Notes under the pieces: model-generated | Told to the model about the DNA's origin: nothing | The model's database searches: none | The model's input: the letters and a program-made list of their open reading frames with translations, nothing else | In this document: positions 51,213-59,341 of the stretch, in pieces | Position numbering within the stretch: the stretch's first letter is position 1 | Layout of the letters: each line of letters starts with the position of its first letter | From: Candidatus Methanarcanum hacksteinii | Lineage (GTDB): Archaea > Thermoplasmatota > Thermoplasmata > Methanomassiliicoccales > Methanomethylophilaceae | Assembly: GCA_006954405.1 (NCBI GenBank) | Contig: LVVQ01000001.1 | Coordinates: forward strand, 186,001 to 250,000 | Reading direction: 5' to 3' | Length of the DNA stretch: 64,000 nt | Program-made: the position numbers and the translations under genes

Positions 51213-51778
51213 CTTCCAATAGATGTTCTCTCGGGAGGCATCGGGACGAATGCGGCCGTGTCAAGGTTGTCGCCTCTATTACCGACTAGGACTTGCACCT
51301 CACGATAGTTACCAGGGGATTTGTTCTCTCCACGAACGCCTTTCAGCAGTATCTCATGCAGTTCCAAGATAAGATCCTCACCTATCTCGTTGCCATCGAT
51401 GTTGCTTGCATGACTCAACGCATCCCTGTAGTTCAGCACTTCCATATTGTCCAACAGTTTGTGATGGTCCTTTTCCTCCACCCTCTCCGATCTGTAGATG
51501 TCCTCCATGGTCGTGCCTGTGCCTTCGATCGCTGAGGATTTGGTCGATTCCATAAGGACGAGAGGTACGAGAAGGATATTCCTCTCTTGTTCTGACATCT
51601 GTGAGACTTTCCCATCCAATTTCGACAGAACGATGATCGCAGTCTCTGCCTTCTTGTATGTCTTCTTATCCAATTCGATATCGAATGGGAGGTCGTATGG
51701 CCAAAAATAACTGAATCCTCCGTTATTGGAATATCTGACCTCTCCCGATTTTATCGGATGGTAATCGTCCTCTTTCAT
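51209..51778 (-). CDS. fic: Fic protein, N-terminal part with inhibitory helix (frameshifted)
   Basis: The 189-residue N-terminal part. It carries 'MESTKSSAIEG', the (S/T)xxxEG autoinhibitory motif (S81, E85, G86), and runs to 'TAAFVPMPPE', which normally leads straight into the catalytic core. The following ten-odd residues to the TGA are out of frame. ATG at 51778 lies about 27 bases after a TATA box inside the 67-bp repeat, so it is leaderless. The region is flanked by repeats at 50561 and 51784. Confidence 0.78.
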   Translation of the reverse strand: MKEDDYHPIKSGEVRYSNNGGFSYFWPYDLPFDIELDKKTYKKAETAIIVLSKLDGKVSQMSEQERNILLVPLVLMESTKSSAIEGTGTTMEDIYRSERVEEKDHHKLLDNMEVLNYRDALSHASNIDGNEIGEDLILELHEILLKGVRGENKSPGNYREVQVLVGNRGDNLDTAAFVPMPPERTSIGR

Positions 51779-51783
51779 CAGTT

Positions 51784-51850
51784 GTTAATTGCGTTCATGC
51801 AATTATAGAAGTTGTTAATTGCGGAAAATGGATTTTCCGCAATTAACAAC
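51784..51850. repeat. 67-bp palindromic repeat with the fic promoter
   Basis: Includes a 40-bp palindrome (51811-51850) with two perfect 19-base arms, GTTGTTAATTGCGGAAAAT and its complement around GG, and a second dyad TAATTGCGTTCATGCAATTA (51786-51805). The TATA box (minus strand CTATAATTG) lies between the two dyads, and the fic ATG follows 5 bases after the element. This is strong operator architecture. Second copy at 50561-50627. Confidence 0.85.
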
Positions 51851-52054
51851 ATCATGTCTCTACAATGGGAAGATTTGTTCTACAGGTCGTAGATCCTTTG
51901 TTTAGAGCACGTTCTTTGCCCAATTAAGCCAAGGACAACGGTAAATGATCGATGCATTTTCTTGCACCCTATAGTCTATGCTGTGCAAATTCATGAATAA
52001 GTCGAATCAGGCATACTAAGGGAGAACGCTGTTCTTGTCATCTCAATTAGAGAT

Positions 52055-52344
52055 ATGAACAGGACATTCCGAAAGTACATCGCCGTACATATAACTCAGG
52101 TGATTGGCTTTTTGACGCTGATGAAGTTCATCAACCTCGAGACGGGAGAGATCGTCTACGCCCAATCAGCCAAAAGGGAAATGTTGTATATGCTACGAAG
52201 AAGACCAAAAACAGGGACAGAGTGAAGGATGCCATCGGTGGCAAGATCTTCGATCATCCCGTACTCAGATTCCGCAACAGAAGGGTGACTAGGTTGCTGT
52301 TGGCGACAGTCAACTTCGACAGGTCCAAATTTACAGCCAGGTAA
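52055..52344 (+). pseudogene. Decayed coding remnant, unidentified
   Basis: Two frames join into one coherent protein fragment: 'MKFINLETGEIVYAQSAK' in the frame from 52055, and after a shift near 52172-52180, 'KGNVVYATKKTKNRDRVKDA', 'IFDHPVLRFRNRRVTRLL' and 'LATVNFDRSKFTAR' ending at TAA 52342-52344. The last block faintly recalls replication-initiator or transposase proteins, but I cannot name the family. The rest of 51851-52468 shows no intact gene; a further in-frame piece at 52345-52440 also contains a TAG. Confidence 0.4.
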
Positions 52345-52468
52345 ACATGATCTGTATGATGATAGAGAGGCATCCCGAGTCGTAGTCAGAGGAAGTGGCA
52401 TCCGCTGTGAACCGTGGTCCGCGAGGATCCGGAAGAGTGGCTGCGGACCTTGGATAGGTCGATGCCCA

Positions 52469-53815
52469 TCAGATCAATCCAGTCATGTATATCGGGACTA
52501 TGATTATATCGTCCATCTCACTCATATTCTTGGTGCAGATGATGTACTTGCGATCGATCCTATCCTTATATTTCCTTATGAAGCGATCGAGGGATCTGTG
52601 GGGATTCACACGGCTGGATTTTACCTCCATCACATTGACCCTCCTGCCGTCAGCAACAAGGAAATCCACTTCTTGGGTGCGATCTGATTCATCGGATATG
52701 AAGCGGCAGTAATTGAGATTCCTCCCAGAGGCAGTCAGTGCCTGCGAGACCATGTTCTCGAATATCATCCCTTGATTCATGGACAGGTCCCCTGATAGAA
52801 GGGATTGGTATAGTTCATTGCGATCGGCGATGTTAGCTTCCAGCATCATCGTAATGAGCAGACCTGTGTCAACGAAGTACATTTTCAGATCGCTCCTGTC
52901 CTCATACTGCGCAATGGCAGGGTCTGGATTCGTACAGTTGTAGCAAGGATTGACCATTTTTGAACTGCACAGCCACGATATGCGCTTGGTGTAGCGCATT
53001 TTCCTGGCACCTTTCTTCACAACGCTGGGAGAGAAGACCTTACTGGTCCTGTTGAGCATCGAGGGTATGCTGTTGAACAATTCCGCCAGTATCCCGTCGT
53101 CTTCCCTCCAGACGTCTCTGCGATAGATATCCAGGATCATGGTCTTGGCCTTCTCCACTTCTAAGAAGTTGTTCGTCCCTATCAATGCCGATACGGCCTG
53201 TGGCATCCCTCCAACTATCATGTAGGTGCGGTACGTGTCCATCAATTCCTTGTGCATCCCATCGGTCAGAGGTTCCATGGAATCGAACGAATCTTTGATG
53301 ATCCCATACTGAATACCCTTCCCGATGGCCCACATGAATTCTTCCAGATCCATAGGGTTCATGGATTTGGTGATGACTTCCGAAGGCTGTGTCATCCTGG
53401 ATCTCATTTTCAGTGTGATCAGCGATCCCGTCTCCAGAATCGGATATTTTCCGTACTTCACAAGATATTTGACGATCTGATGGGCACGTGGGAATTCCTG
53501 GACCTCATCGAATATTATCAGGCTCTCATGTTCGTACAACATCACGTTATAGTAACCAGAGAGCATTAGGAACAGTTTATCCAGATCGTCAGAGTATCTG
53601 TTGAACATCTCTTTGACGGTATCGCTCGCATTCATGAAATCGATCAGGATGTACGATTTATACTCGTTCTTAGCGAATTGCTCCGCTATGGTGCTCTTTC
53701 CGACCCTTCTGACCCCTTCGATCATCAATGCATATCTGTGTGAATCGTTCTCTTTCCAATCGAGGAGTACATCATAGAACTTCCTCCTGAATACCGGAGG
53801 ATTATTTTTTTTCAT
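52469..53815 (-). CDS. AAA+ ATPase with PD-(D/E)XK-like C-terminus (copy 4)
   Basis: A 448-residue AAA_14/DUF4143-type ATPase. Walker A GVRRVGKS is at 34-41, Walker B 'SLIIFDEVQEF', sensor 'KYPILETGSLITL'. The C-terminal domain reads 'TQEVDFLVADGRR' then 'VMEVKSSRVNPHRSLDRFIR', an intact D...ExK nuclease-like motif, and is the close relative of copy 2 at 23083. The promoter holds three iterons of the same TTTGCAAA type at 33-bp spacing. It lies between decayed fragments in an accessory island. Function unknown. Confidence 0.88.
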   Translation of the reverse strand: MKKNNPPVFRRKFYDVLLDWKENDSHRYALMIEGVRRVGKSTIAEQFAKNEYKSYILIDFMNASDTVKEMFNRYSDDLDKLFLMLSGYYNVMLYEHESLIIFDEVQEFPRAHQIVKYLVKYGKYPILETGSLITLKMRSRMTQPSEVITKSMNPMDLEEFMWAIGKGIQYGIIKDSFDSMEPLTDGMHKELMDTYRTYMIVGGMPQAVSALIGTNNFLEVEKAKTMILDIYRRDVWREDDGILAELFNSIPSMLNRTSKVFSPSVVKKGARKMRYTKRISWLCSSKMVNPCYNCTNPDPAIAQYEDRSDLKMYFVDTGLLITMMLEANIADRNELYQSLLSGDLSMNQGMIFENMVSQALTASGRNLNYCRFISDESDRTQEVDFLVADGRRVNVMEVKSSRVNPHRSLDRFIRKYKDRIDRKYIICTKNMSEMDDIIIVPIYMTGLI

Positions 53816-53848
53816 TATAATCGAATATATTTAAATCATATTTAAAGA

Positions 53849-53929
53849 CATGTAGTTTGCAAATATTGAAATCATTGATTTTATGCAGTTTGCAAATTAT
53901 TAAAATGCAGTTTTTATGCAGTTTGCAAT
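53849..53929 (-). repeat. Three-iteron array in the promoter of AAA+ copy 4
   Basis: On the gene's strand the unit is TTTGCAAACTGCAT-like. On the plus strand it is ATGTAGTTTGCAAAT (53849-53863), ATGCAGTTTGCAAAT (53882-53896) and ATGCAGTTTGCAATT (53915-53929), exactly 33 bp apart, with an extra half-unit ATGCAGT at 53904. The array ends 33 bases before the ATG at 53815, just upstream of TTTAAATATA. It mirrors 22971-23050 in core, period, count, orientation and distance to the start. Confidence 0.8.
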
Positions 53930-53994
53930 TTTAGGATGAATAGAACATGTAGGTACATCATCGCATATTCGATCATGATCGGACCGCACATAGC

Positions 53995-54195
53995 GTGTCC
54001 ATTCCCTTTTCGAATCCGTCCTCTGATTCACCATCGTCTTTCGGCAGGATAAATGCGATGACCGTTTGCTATTGTCTTAACAGTCTTCGTCAACAGGGCA
54101 TCATGGATGGTATCGGCAGCGACAGAGACCAGCATAACGCGGCCCGCGATATGCAGAGATTCTGGTCCGGCGAAGGGGCAATAGAGGAGCAGTGA
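53995..54195 (+). pseudogene. Possible transposase (TnpB/OrfB-like) C-terminal remnant
   Basis: A short frame ending 'GSDRDQHNAARDMQRFWSGE'. The DRDxxNAAR string is the usual final motif of IS200/IS605-type TnpB proteins, but nothing else of the gene remains and there is no proper start. Probably a degraded insertion-sequence fragment. Together with the remnant at 52055 it marks this stretch as a decay-prone island. The rest of 53930-54314 shows nothing else I can support. Confidence 0.3.
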
Positions 54196-54314
54196 TGAAT
54201 CCGCTTGCGTTCGAACCTACCCTTAGATTCGAGCGCACTTTTTGATATCGGAGGCGCTAAAGGCCTCGAAACGCCGAAACAATAGAATTTTTTCAGAAGA
54301 TCTGGATGAGTAAG

Positions 54315-54391
54315 TGGCGGGCCTGAAGGGATTCGAACCCTTGGCCGCTCGATTAAGAGTCGAGCGCTCTACCTAGCTGAGCTACAGGCCC
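54315..54391 (-). tRNA. tRNA-Lys (CTT), CCA encoded
   Basis: The minus strand folds into a full cloverleaf. The acceptor stem is GGGCCTG with CAGGCCC, the D arm contains AGCTCAGCTAGGTAGAGC, the anticodon stem-loop is CTCGACTCTTAATCGAG with anticodon CTT (complement of 54355-54357), and the T arm has GGTTCGAATCC. Discriminator G and CCA are encoded (54315-54318). A TATA box ATTTATAT at 54419-54426 lies about 30 bases upstream. No intron. Confidence 0.96.
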
Positions 54392-54418
54392 CGTCGAAAC
54401 CACAAATAAACTTCTTCC

Positions 54419-54426
54419 ATATAAAT
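54419..54426 (-). promoter_or_regulatory. TATA box of tRNA-Lys
   Basis: On the minus strand ATTTATAT stands 28-35 bases before the first tRNA base at 54391, the standard archaeal distance. Confidence 0.6.
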
Positions 54427-54544
54427 GTTCGTTCATCCGAACAGTCATCCATTCCTACGCTGGATGTATCCTCGGCAGTTGATGGAAACATCGGCCGAAG
54501 GCTCACAATAAATAATATATCGACAGCCGAACATTAGGAATGTC

Positions 54545-55036
54545 ATGGGTCACTTCAAAGTCAGGGATATCATGACGACGGATGTCGTAACGCTTTCGCC
54601 GAACAACACCATCAGGGAGGCCGTAAGGAAATTGGCCGTGGAGAATCTGAAGGGTGCACCGGTAGTCGATGAGAACAATCACATGGTCGGGATTGTTAGT
54701 CAGAATGACATCCTAGAATTGATCCTGGATTATAGCAAGGTATTGCAGAAGAAGGGTATAGCTTTGAAATCCCTTCTCGCGTCATACATTGACAGTGTCG
54801 ATGACAGTGATCCGGAGGTCGTGAAGACCACCGAAGCCATCGCTAACACGAAGATCGGCGACATAATGTCCCGCACGGTTCTCATGACAAGCCCTGATGA
54901 TCTTGTGCTGTCCTTGTTGCAGGCCATGGTGGATATGGATGTCAGTCGCGTACCTGTCGTTGACAGAGGGGTCCTGCTAGGTATCGTTACCAGAGGGGAC
55001 ATCCTGTTCTCGATATACAAGAAGAAACTCATCTGA
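54545..55036 (+). CDS. CBS-domain pair protein
   Basis: A 163-residue protein made of two CBS domains ('VRDIMTTDVVTLSPNNTIRE' and 'IGDIMSRTVLMTSPDDLVLS'), each with the 'P.v.......GiVt..Dil' ending ('GIVSQNDILELI', 'GIVTRGDILFSI'). Such pairs bind adenine nucleotides or SAM and act as energy sensors; no effector domain is fused. It precedes the MBL gene by 18 bases. Confidence 0.9.
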   Translation: MGHFKVRDIMTTDVVTLSPNNTIREAVRKLAVENLKGAPVVDENNHMVGIVSQNDILELILDYSKVLQKKGIALKSLLASYIDSVDDSDPEVVKTTEAIANTKIGDIMSRTVLMTSPDDLVLSLLQAMVDMDVSRVPVVDRGVLLGIVTRGDILFSIYKKKLI

Positions 55037-55054
55037 TTCGTAAGGCGTTTTAGG

Positions 55055-55816
55055 ATGAGTGTAGAGGTACACATACTTGCAAGCGGTAGCGATGGTAATT
55101 GTACCGTGGTGAAGCATGATGATAGGGCTGTCGTCATCGATGCAGGATTGAGCTGTAAGAGGCTCTTCTCATTGATGGATGTCAACGGTCTTGACAAGGA
55201 ATGTATCGATGCAATATTGATAACTCATGAGCACACGGACCATACTTCCGGTGCGGGAGTGATGGCGAGGAAGCTGAATGTACCGATAATGTGCAATGAG
55301 AGGACGTTCAACGCATGCGATTTCGGCAATGTCATGTACTCTCCGATATCGATGATGAACAGATTCCGCGTGGCGAACATGGATGTGATCTCATTGCCGA
55401 CATCCCATGATGCCGTCGAGCCATCCGCATATCTCATGGATGCGGATGGTTTCAAGGTCCTGGTGGCCACCGATACCGGAAGGATACTCTACCCTGTCGA
55501 GCATGCTCTCGAGGAATCGGATATAGCTGTCATAGAATCCAACTATGACAAGAGGATGTTACGCGAAGGTCCATATCCTCCTAGTCTGAAACGTCATATC
55601 GACAGTGATATGGGCCATATGTGCAACGTCGATACAGGTGAGATCCTGAAGAGGACGATGAAGAATCCGAACAGAAGGATATTCTTAGCTCATCTGAGCA
55701 GACATAACAACACTCCCGACATAGCTAGGGAGACTGTCTCGGAGATAACGGGTATAAAGAGGTATCAGATAGATTGTCTGGAATGCAAAGGGGATACCCG
55801 CATCATGCATGATTGA
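55055..55816 (+). CDS. MBL-fold hydrolase (YycJ/WalJ-like)
   Basis: A 253-residue metallo-beta-lactamase-fold protein. 'ILASGSDGNCTVV' at the N-terminus, 'ILITHEHTDHTSGAGVMARK' (complete HxHxDH), and later 'VATDTGRILYPVEHA', 'VIESNYDKRML' and 'FLAHLSRHNNTPDIARETV' match YycJ-type DNA/phosphodiester nucleases. It overlaps the end of the convergent GINS gene by 14 bases. A DNA repair role is plausible. Confidence 0.88.
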   Translation: MSVEVHILASGSDGNCTVVKHDDRAVVIDAGLSCKRLFSLMDVNGLDKECIDAILITHEHTDHTSGAGVMARKLNVPIMCNERTFNACDFGNVMYSPISMMNRFRVANMDVISLPTSHDAVEPSAYLMDADGFKVLVATDTGRILYPVEHALEESDIAVIESNYDKRMLREGPYPPSLKRHIDSDMGHMCNVDTGEILKRTMKNPNRRIFLAHLSRHNNTPDIARETVSEITGIKRYQIDCLECKGDTRIMHD

Positions 55817-56738
55817 CGATCTTGGCTAGATTCCTGTTGACAAGCACTTTGGCGAGCATCCTGGGGATGCGTACAACATCCTCTTTTTTGAGCGAATATG
55901 TACGATCGATACCTGAGATCTTCTCATCCAGGTCTTGGAGGATGCGGACGATGACCAATTTCATAGGGTCGCCTTCCAGCAGATCATCGGTCTTTGGAAG
56001 TGTAGTCGTCTCTTTCTTGTTCGGTATCATGGACGGTGTCTCTGCAAGGGGTTCCTCGGGAATATCTATGGTTATATTACGTGGATCCTCATCCTCGTCC
56101 TCAGGTATCTCGGGAAAACCATCATCGATAGGGACAGCATCGGACTCGGGAGGTTCGATCACCTCTACTTGCGGGATATCCCCTCCATTATCCGTGATGT
56201 TCTCCACTGTCATCCCGATGACCGTGGGAGTCTCCTTCACAGGCTCGGGAGGGACGTCAGGTTGAGTGATGTCCGGAATCGTCACTCTCTTCTTCCTGTC
56301 AAGAAGTGCCCAATGGGCCTTCGCTGCTTCGACGAGTGTCTCGTAGAGCACCATCTCCTCCGGTGTCAATGTATCCGTGACGTTGTTCGCGCCCATCCCT
56401 GCCCTCATGGCAAGGTCGAAGATCTTCCTCATACGCTGTTCGACAACATCCTTCATTGCGATGAGTGTCTTTCTCTTCTTATCGGATGCACCATCGAACA
56501 ATATGGAGTCCGCATTGGAGTGGATTATCCTCTCGCATTCGATGGTCTTCTTCTCGTACAGTATGACCATGGCATGGTACAGGTCCTTCCTTACGGCTGA
56601 TAGGTTACCGCTGTTCTTCTCGGTCCTGCTCAGTGAAGTTAGGTCGCTGTATTCCAAGTCATACGTTCCGATGGGCATATGTGCTTCAATGGGATGTCCG
56701 TATTTTACCTTTGGTATGATGCTCCCTATAGCATCCAT
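55803..56738 (-). CDS. GINS complex subunit (Gins51/Gins15-type)
   Basis: A 311-residue replication protein that joins MCM and the polymerase at the fork. The N-terminal helical A domain (about 40-145, 'GNLSAVRKDLYHAMVILYEK', 'EEMVLYETLVEAAKAHWALL') is linked by a long acidic, proline-rich insert (about 150-255) to the B domain 'TYSLKKEDVVRIPRMLAKVL' at the C-terminus. Domain order A-B is that of Gins51. The acidic linker is longer than usual. Convergent with the MBL gene. Confidence 0.82.
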   Translation of the reverse strand: MDAIGSIIPKVKYGHPIEAHMPIGTYDLEYSDLTSLSRTEKNSGNLSAVRKDLYHAMVILYEKKTIECERIIHSNADSILFDGASDKKRKTLIAMKDVVEQRMRKIFDLAMRAGMGANNVTDTLTPEEMVLYETLVEAAKAHWALLDRKKRVTIPDITQPDVPPEPVKETPTVIGMTVENITDNGGDIPQVEVIEPPESDAVPIDDGFPEIPEDEDEDPRNITIDIPEEPLAETPSMIPNKKETTTLPKTDDLLEGDPMKLVIVRILQDLDEKISGIDRTYSLKKEDVVRIPRMLAKVLVNRNLAKIVNHA

Positions 56739-56810
56739 CCTGTGTGATATGAGTAAAATAACGATATATTCGATGTATCAATCTTATATCGGGGACATGC
56801 ATGGTATGGC

Positions 56811-57110
56811 ATGGACATATCCGAGGCCGTACGCAGTGTGAGCAAAGGCGTGGAAGTGGAGATCTCCGTATCTCCCAGATCCGACAGGCCAGGTGCTGAC
56901 GGTGTCGACGAATGGAGGAAGAGATTGAATGTCCGGGTCAGGGCACCTCCATTGGATGGCAGAGCGAACAAGGATGTGGAGGAATTGTTCAAGGAGCTGA
57001 CGGGATTCAAGTCAGAGGTAATCCATGGTCAGACCAGTAGGCAGAAGACGGTTCTTATCATCGGGGATATGGACACTGTGATCGAACGTCTGAGGGATGC
57101 CTTTGAATGA
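56811..57110 (+). CDS. DUF167 (YggU) family protein
   Basis: A 99-residue protein of the widespread DUF167 family ('VEVEISVSPRSDRPGADGVD', 'LNVRVRAPPLDGRANKDVEE', 'VIHGQTSRQKTVLI'). Function unknown. Its end overlaps the Toprim gene by 14 bases; the two form an operon. Confidence 0.9.
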   Translation: MDISEAVRSVSKGVEVEISVSPRSDRPGADGVDEWRKRLNVRVRAPPLDGRANKDVEELFKELTGFKSEVIHGQTSRQKTVLIIGDMDTVIERLRDAFE

Positions 57111-57498
57111 TGATGAGAGATTGAGAAGATTGGATGAGATCCTTGATAGGATACAATCCATGTCATCCGATCATGTGATATTGGTCGAGGGCAAGAATGA
57201 TCGCAGATCGTTGTTGGATCTGAATCTATCATTAGATACCATCGAGGTACAGAGGGATGGAGGGCCTTTGAGAGCAGCGGAGATGGTGTATGAGTCGGGG
57301 AAGAAAGCGATAATCCTTACGGATTGGGATGACAGAGGGGATAGGTTGGCCAAGGACCTTTCCGAACAGCTTTCCGCATTATGCATATCATATGATATGA
57401 ATATCCGCAAGGACCTTAGAGACATCTGCATCAAGGACATAAAAGATGTCGAAAGTCTGCATTCGCTATACGTTAGATTGGAGCGCAATGTGCTATGA
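57097..57498 (+). CDS. Toprim-domain protein (UPF0292-like)
   Basis: A 133-residue stand-alone Toprim domain. The catalytic glutamate is in 'HVILVEGKNDRRSL' and the DxD in 'AIILTDWDDRGDRLAKDLSE', both intact. Such domains are found in DnaG, topoisomerases and RNase M5; the archaeal single-domain form is uncharacterised. Overlaps the DUF167 gene and precedes tmk. Confidence 0.87.
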   Translation: MPLNDDERLRRLDEILDRIQSMSSDHVILVEGKNDRRSLLDLNLSLDTIEVQRDGGPLRAAEMVYESGKKAIILTDWDDRGDRLAKDLSEQLSALCISYDMNIRKDLRDICIKDIKDVESLHSLYVRLERNVL

Positions 57499-57569
57499 CA
57501 TATTGTCATATGATATCATCATCTTAACACTGCACGTCCATTTTATAAGTGAACAGACCTTAGCGAAGG

Positions 57570-58154
57570 ATGATGAGCAGTCCAATATTCATAGTGCTCG
57601 AGGGCATAGATGGTTCAGGTAAGACGACCGCCATATCCAAGATAGGTGAGTATCTGGAATCTTTGGGTCGCAAGGTCATGATAACGATGGAACCCACCAA
57701 AGGTGCCATAGGCAAGCTGGTGGCGGAGACCGATGATCTCACACCAGAATCCGAAGCGCTCCTCTTCACCGCTGATAGAGCATGTCATACGAAGGAGATA
57801 TCGGAATGCCTGGAGGCAGGATACGATGTCATATGCGACAGATACTTCGCTTCCACATTGGCCTATCAATCCGCATCCGGTCTTGATCGCGATTGGCTGT
57901 ATTCCATCAATTCCAAGGTCATCAGGGAACCTGACGTACACATACTCCTGGACGTGGATCCAGAGATCTCATTGACGCGTGTCGGTAAGAGAGGGGAGAA
58001 GGTCAGTAGGTTCGAGAAGTTGGATTATCTGAGGAAGGTGAGGGATTCGTATCTGGGGATAGCTAAGGCGTATGGCCTCACCGTATTGGACGCTTCAAGG
58101 AATGAGGGCGATGTCCTAATGGACATCATCGGGATGATCGATAGGAGGATATGA
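57570..58154 (+). CDS. tmk: Thymidylate kinase
   Basis: A 194-residue kinase that phosphorylates dTMP to dTDP. P-loop 'VLEGIDGSGKTT', 'EPTKGAIGK', the DRY motif 'CDRYFASTLAYQSASGLD' and lid region 'RGEKVSRFEKLDYLRKVRDS' are typical. It complements the dCMP deaminase at 15064 in dTTP synthesis. The start could be ATG 57570 or 57573. Overlaps coaBC by 4 bases. Confidence 0.95.
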   Translation: MMSSPIFIVLEGIDGSGKTTAISKIGEYLESLGRKVMITMEPTKGAIGKLVAETDDLTPESEALLFTADRACHTKEISECLEAGYDVICDRYFASTLAYQSASGLDRDWLYSINSKVIREPDVHILLDVDPEISLTRVGKRGEKVSRFEKLDYLRKVRDSYLGIAKAYGLTVLDASRNEGDVLMDIIGMIDRRI

Positions 58155-59341
58155 ATATGCACCCGGCTGAGGAGATCTATTGTGAGAGCAGCAGTAAGCT
58201 CAAAGGAAGGACGATCGTGATGGGCATAACCGGAAGCGTTGCCGCTGTGGAATGCTTCGGTGCGATACGTGAGCTGATAAGGCATGGTGCGAAGGTGATC
58301 CCGGTATTGACGGAGTCTGCACGTGATTTCGTCACACCCCTCTCGATGGAGTATGCCTCAGGCAACATACCCGTCACGGAGTTGACGGGAGCTACTGAAC
58401 ATGTGAGCATAATCGGTTCCGATGCCGATGTACTTCTGATATATCCAGCGACAGCGAATACGATCTCGAAGATCGCGAACGGCATCGATGACACTCCAGT
58501 GACATCCATGGCAACGGTAGCATTGGGTTCGGGATTGCCGATAGCGATCGCACCCGCTATGCACGATGCCATGTTCAAGAACCCTGCTGTGCAGAAGAAC
58601 ATCGAACTCCTGAGGTCATGGGGGGTCACGTTCATCGGACCCAAGAAGGTCGGACCTAGGGCGAAGGTAGCCTCCAAGGAAGAGGTGATAGCATCCGTGT
58701 TCAGATTGTTGTCGAAGGATGATCTCGCAGGCAAGAGGATATTGGTCATAGGCGGAAGATCCGAGGAACCCATCGATTCCATGAGGATCATAACAAACCG
58801 TTCGACCGGTTTGATGGCCGTGAGGATAGCCGATAGGGCGATGGAACGCGGAGCGGATGTCGAACTATGGATGGGCGGATGCAGTGTCCCCATACCGGAT
58901 TACATGAACGTGAGAAGGTTCGATTCCGTTTCAGACCTCATATCGATGATAGATTCCATCGACAGGGACATAGTGATCGTCCCTGCCGCCTTATCGGATT
59001 TCACACCGGCGGAGAGGAGGAACGGGAAGATATCGAGCAAAGAGGGATTCGATCTCGAGTTGGAGCCTGTGCCGAAAGTGCTCCCGTTGCTCTCAAAGAG
59101 ATGTAAATATGTCATAGGATTCAAAGCGGAATCCGGATTGTCGGAGGATGAGCTCGTCAAGAAGGCCAAATCCCGCATGGATGAGTATGGTCTGTACGCT
59201 ATCGTGGCGAATGACATCGATTCTGCAGGAAAGACCTCCTCGTCCGCGATAATAATAACGTCTGACGGCAACAGCAACATAACCGGGCCGAAGGATAACA
59301 TCGCGGATTCGATACTCGACCAATGTTCGAGGATAGCATGA
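58151..59341 (+). CDS. coaBC: Phosphopantothenoylcysteine synthetase/decarboxylase
   Basis: A 396-residue bifunctional coenzyme A enzyme. The N-terminal flavoprotein half (about 20-190) has 'GITGSVAAVECFGAIRELIR', 'LIYPATANTISKIANGIDD' and 'APAMHDAMFKNPAVQKNI'; the archaeal PAMH form replaces bacterial PAMN. The C-terminal ligase half starts 'RILVIGGRSEEPIDSMRIIT' followed by 'NRSTGLMAVRIADRAMERGA'. Directly followed by pantoate kinase, so two CoA steps are in one operon. Confidence 0.95.
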   Translation: MNMHPAEEIYCESSSKLKGRTIVMGITGSVAAVECFGAIRELIRHGAKVIPVLTESARDFVTPLSMEYASGNIPVTELTGATEHVSIIGSDADVLLIYPATANTISKIANGIDDTPVTSMATVALGSGLPIAIAPAMHDAMFKNPAVQKNIELLRSWGVTFIGPKKVGPRAKVASKEEVIASVFRLLSKDDLAGKRILVIGGRSEEPIDSMRIITNRSTGLMAVRIADRAMERGADVELWMGGCSVPIPDYMNVRRFDSVSDLISMIDSIDRDIVIVPAALSDFTPAERRNGKISSKEGFDLELEPVPKVLPLLSKRCKYVIGFKAESGLSEDELVKKAKSRMDEYGLYAIVANDIDSAGKTSSSAIIITSDGNSNITGPKDNIADSILDQCSRIA

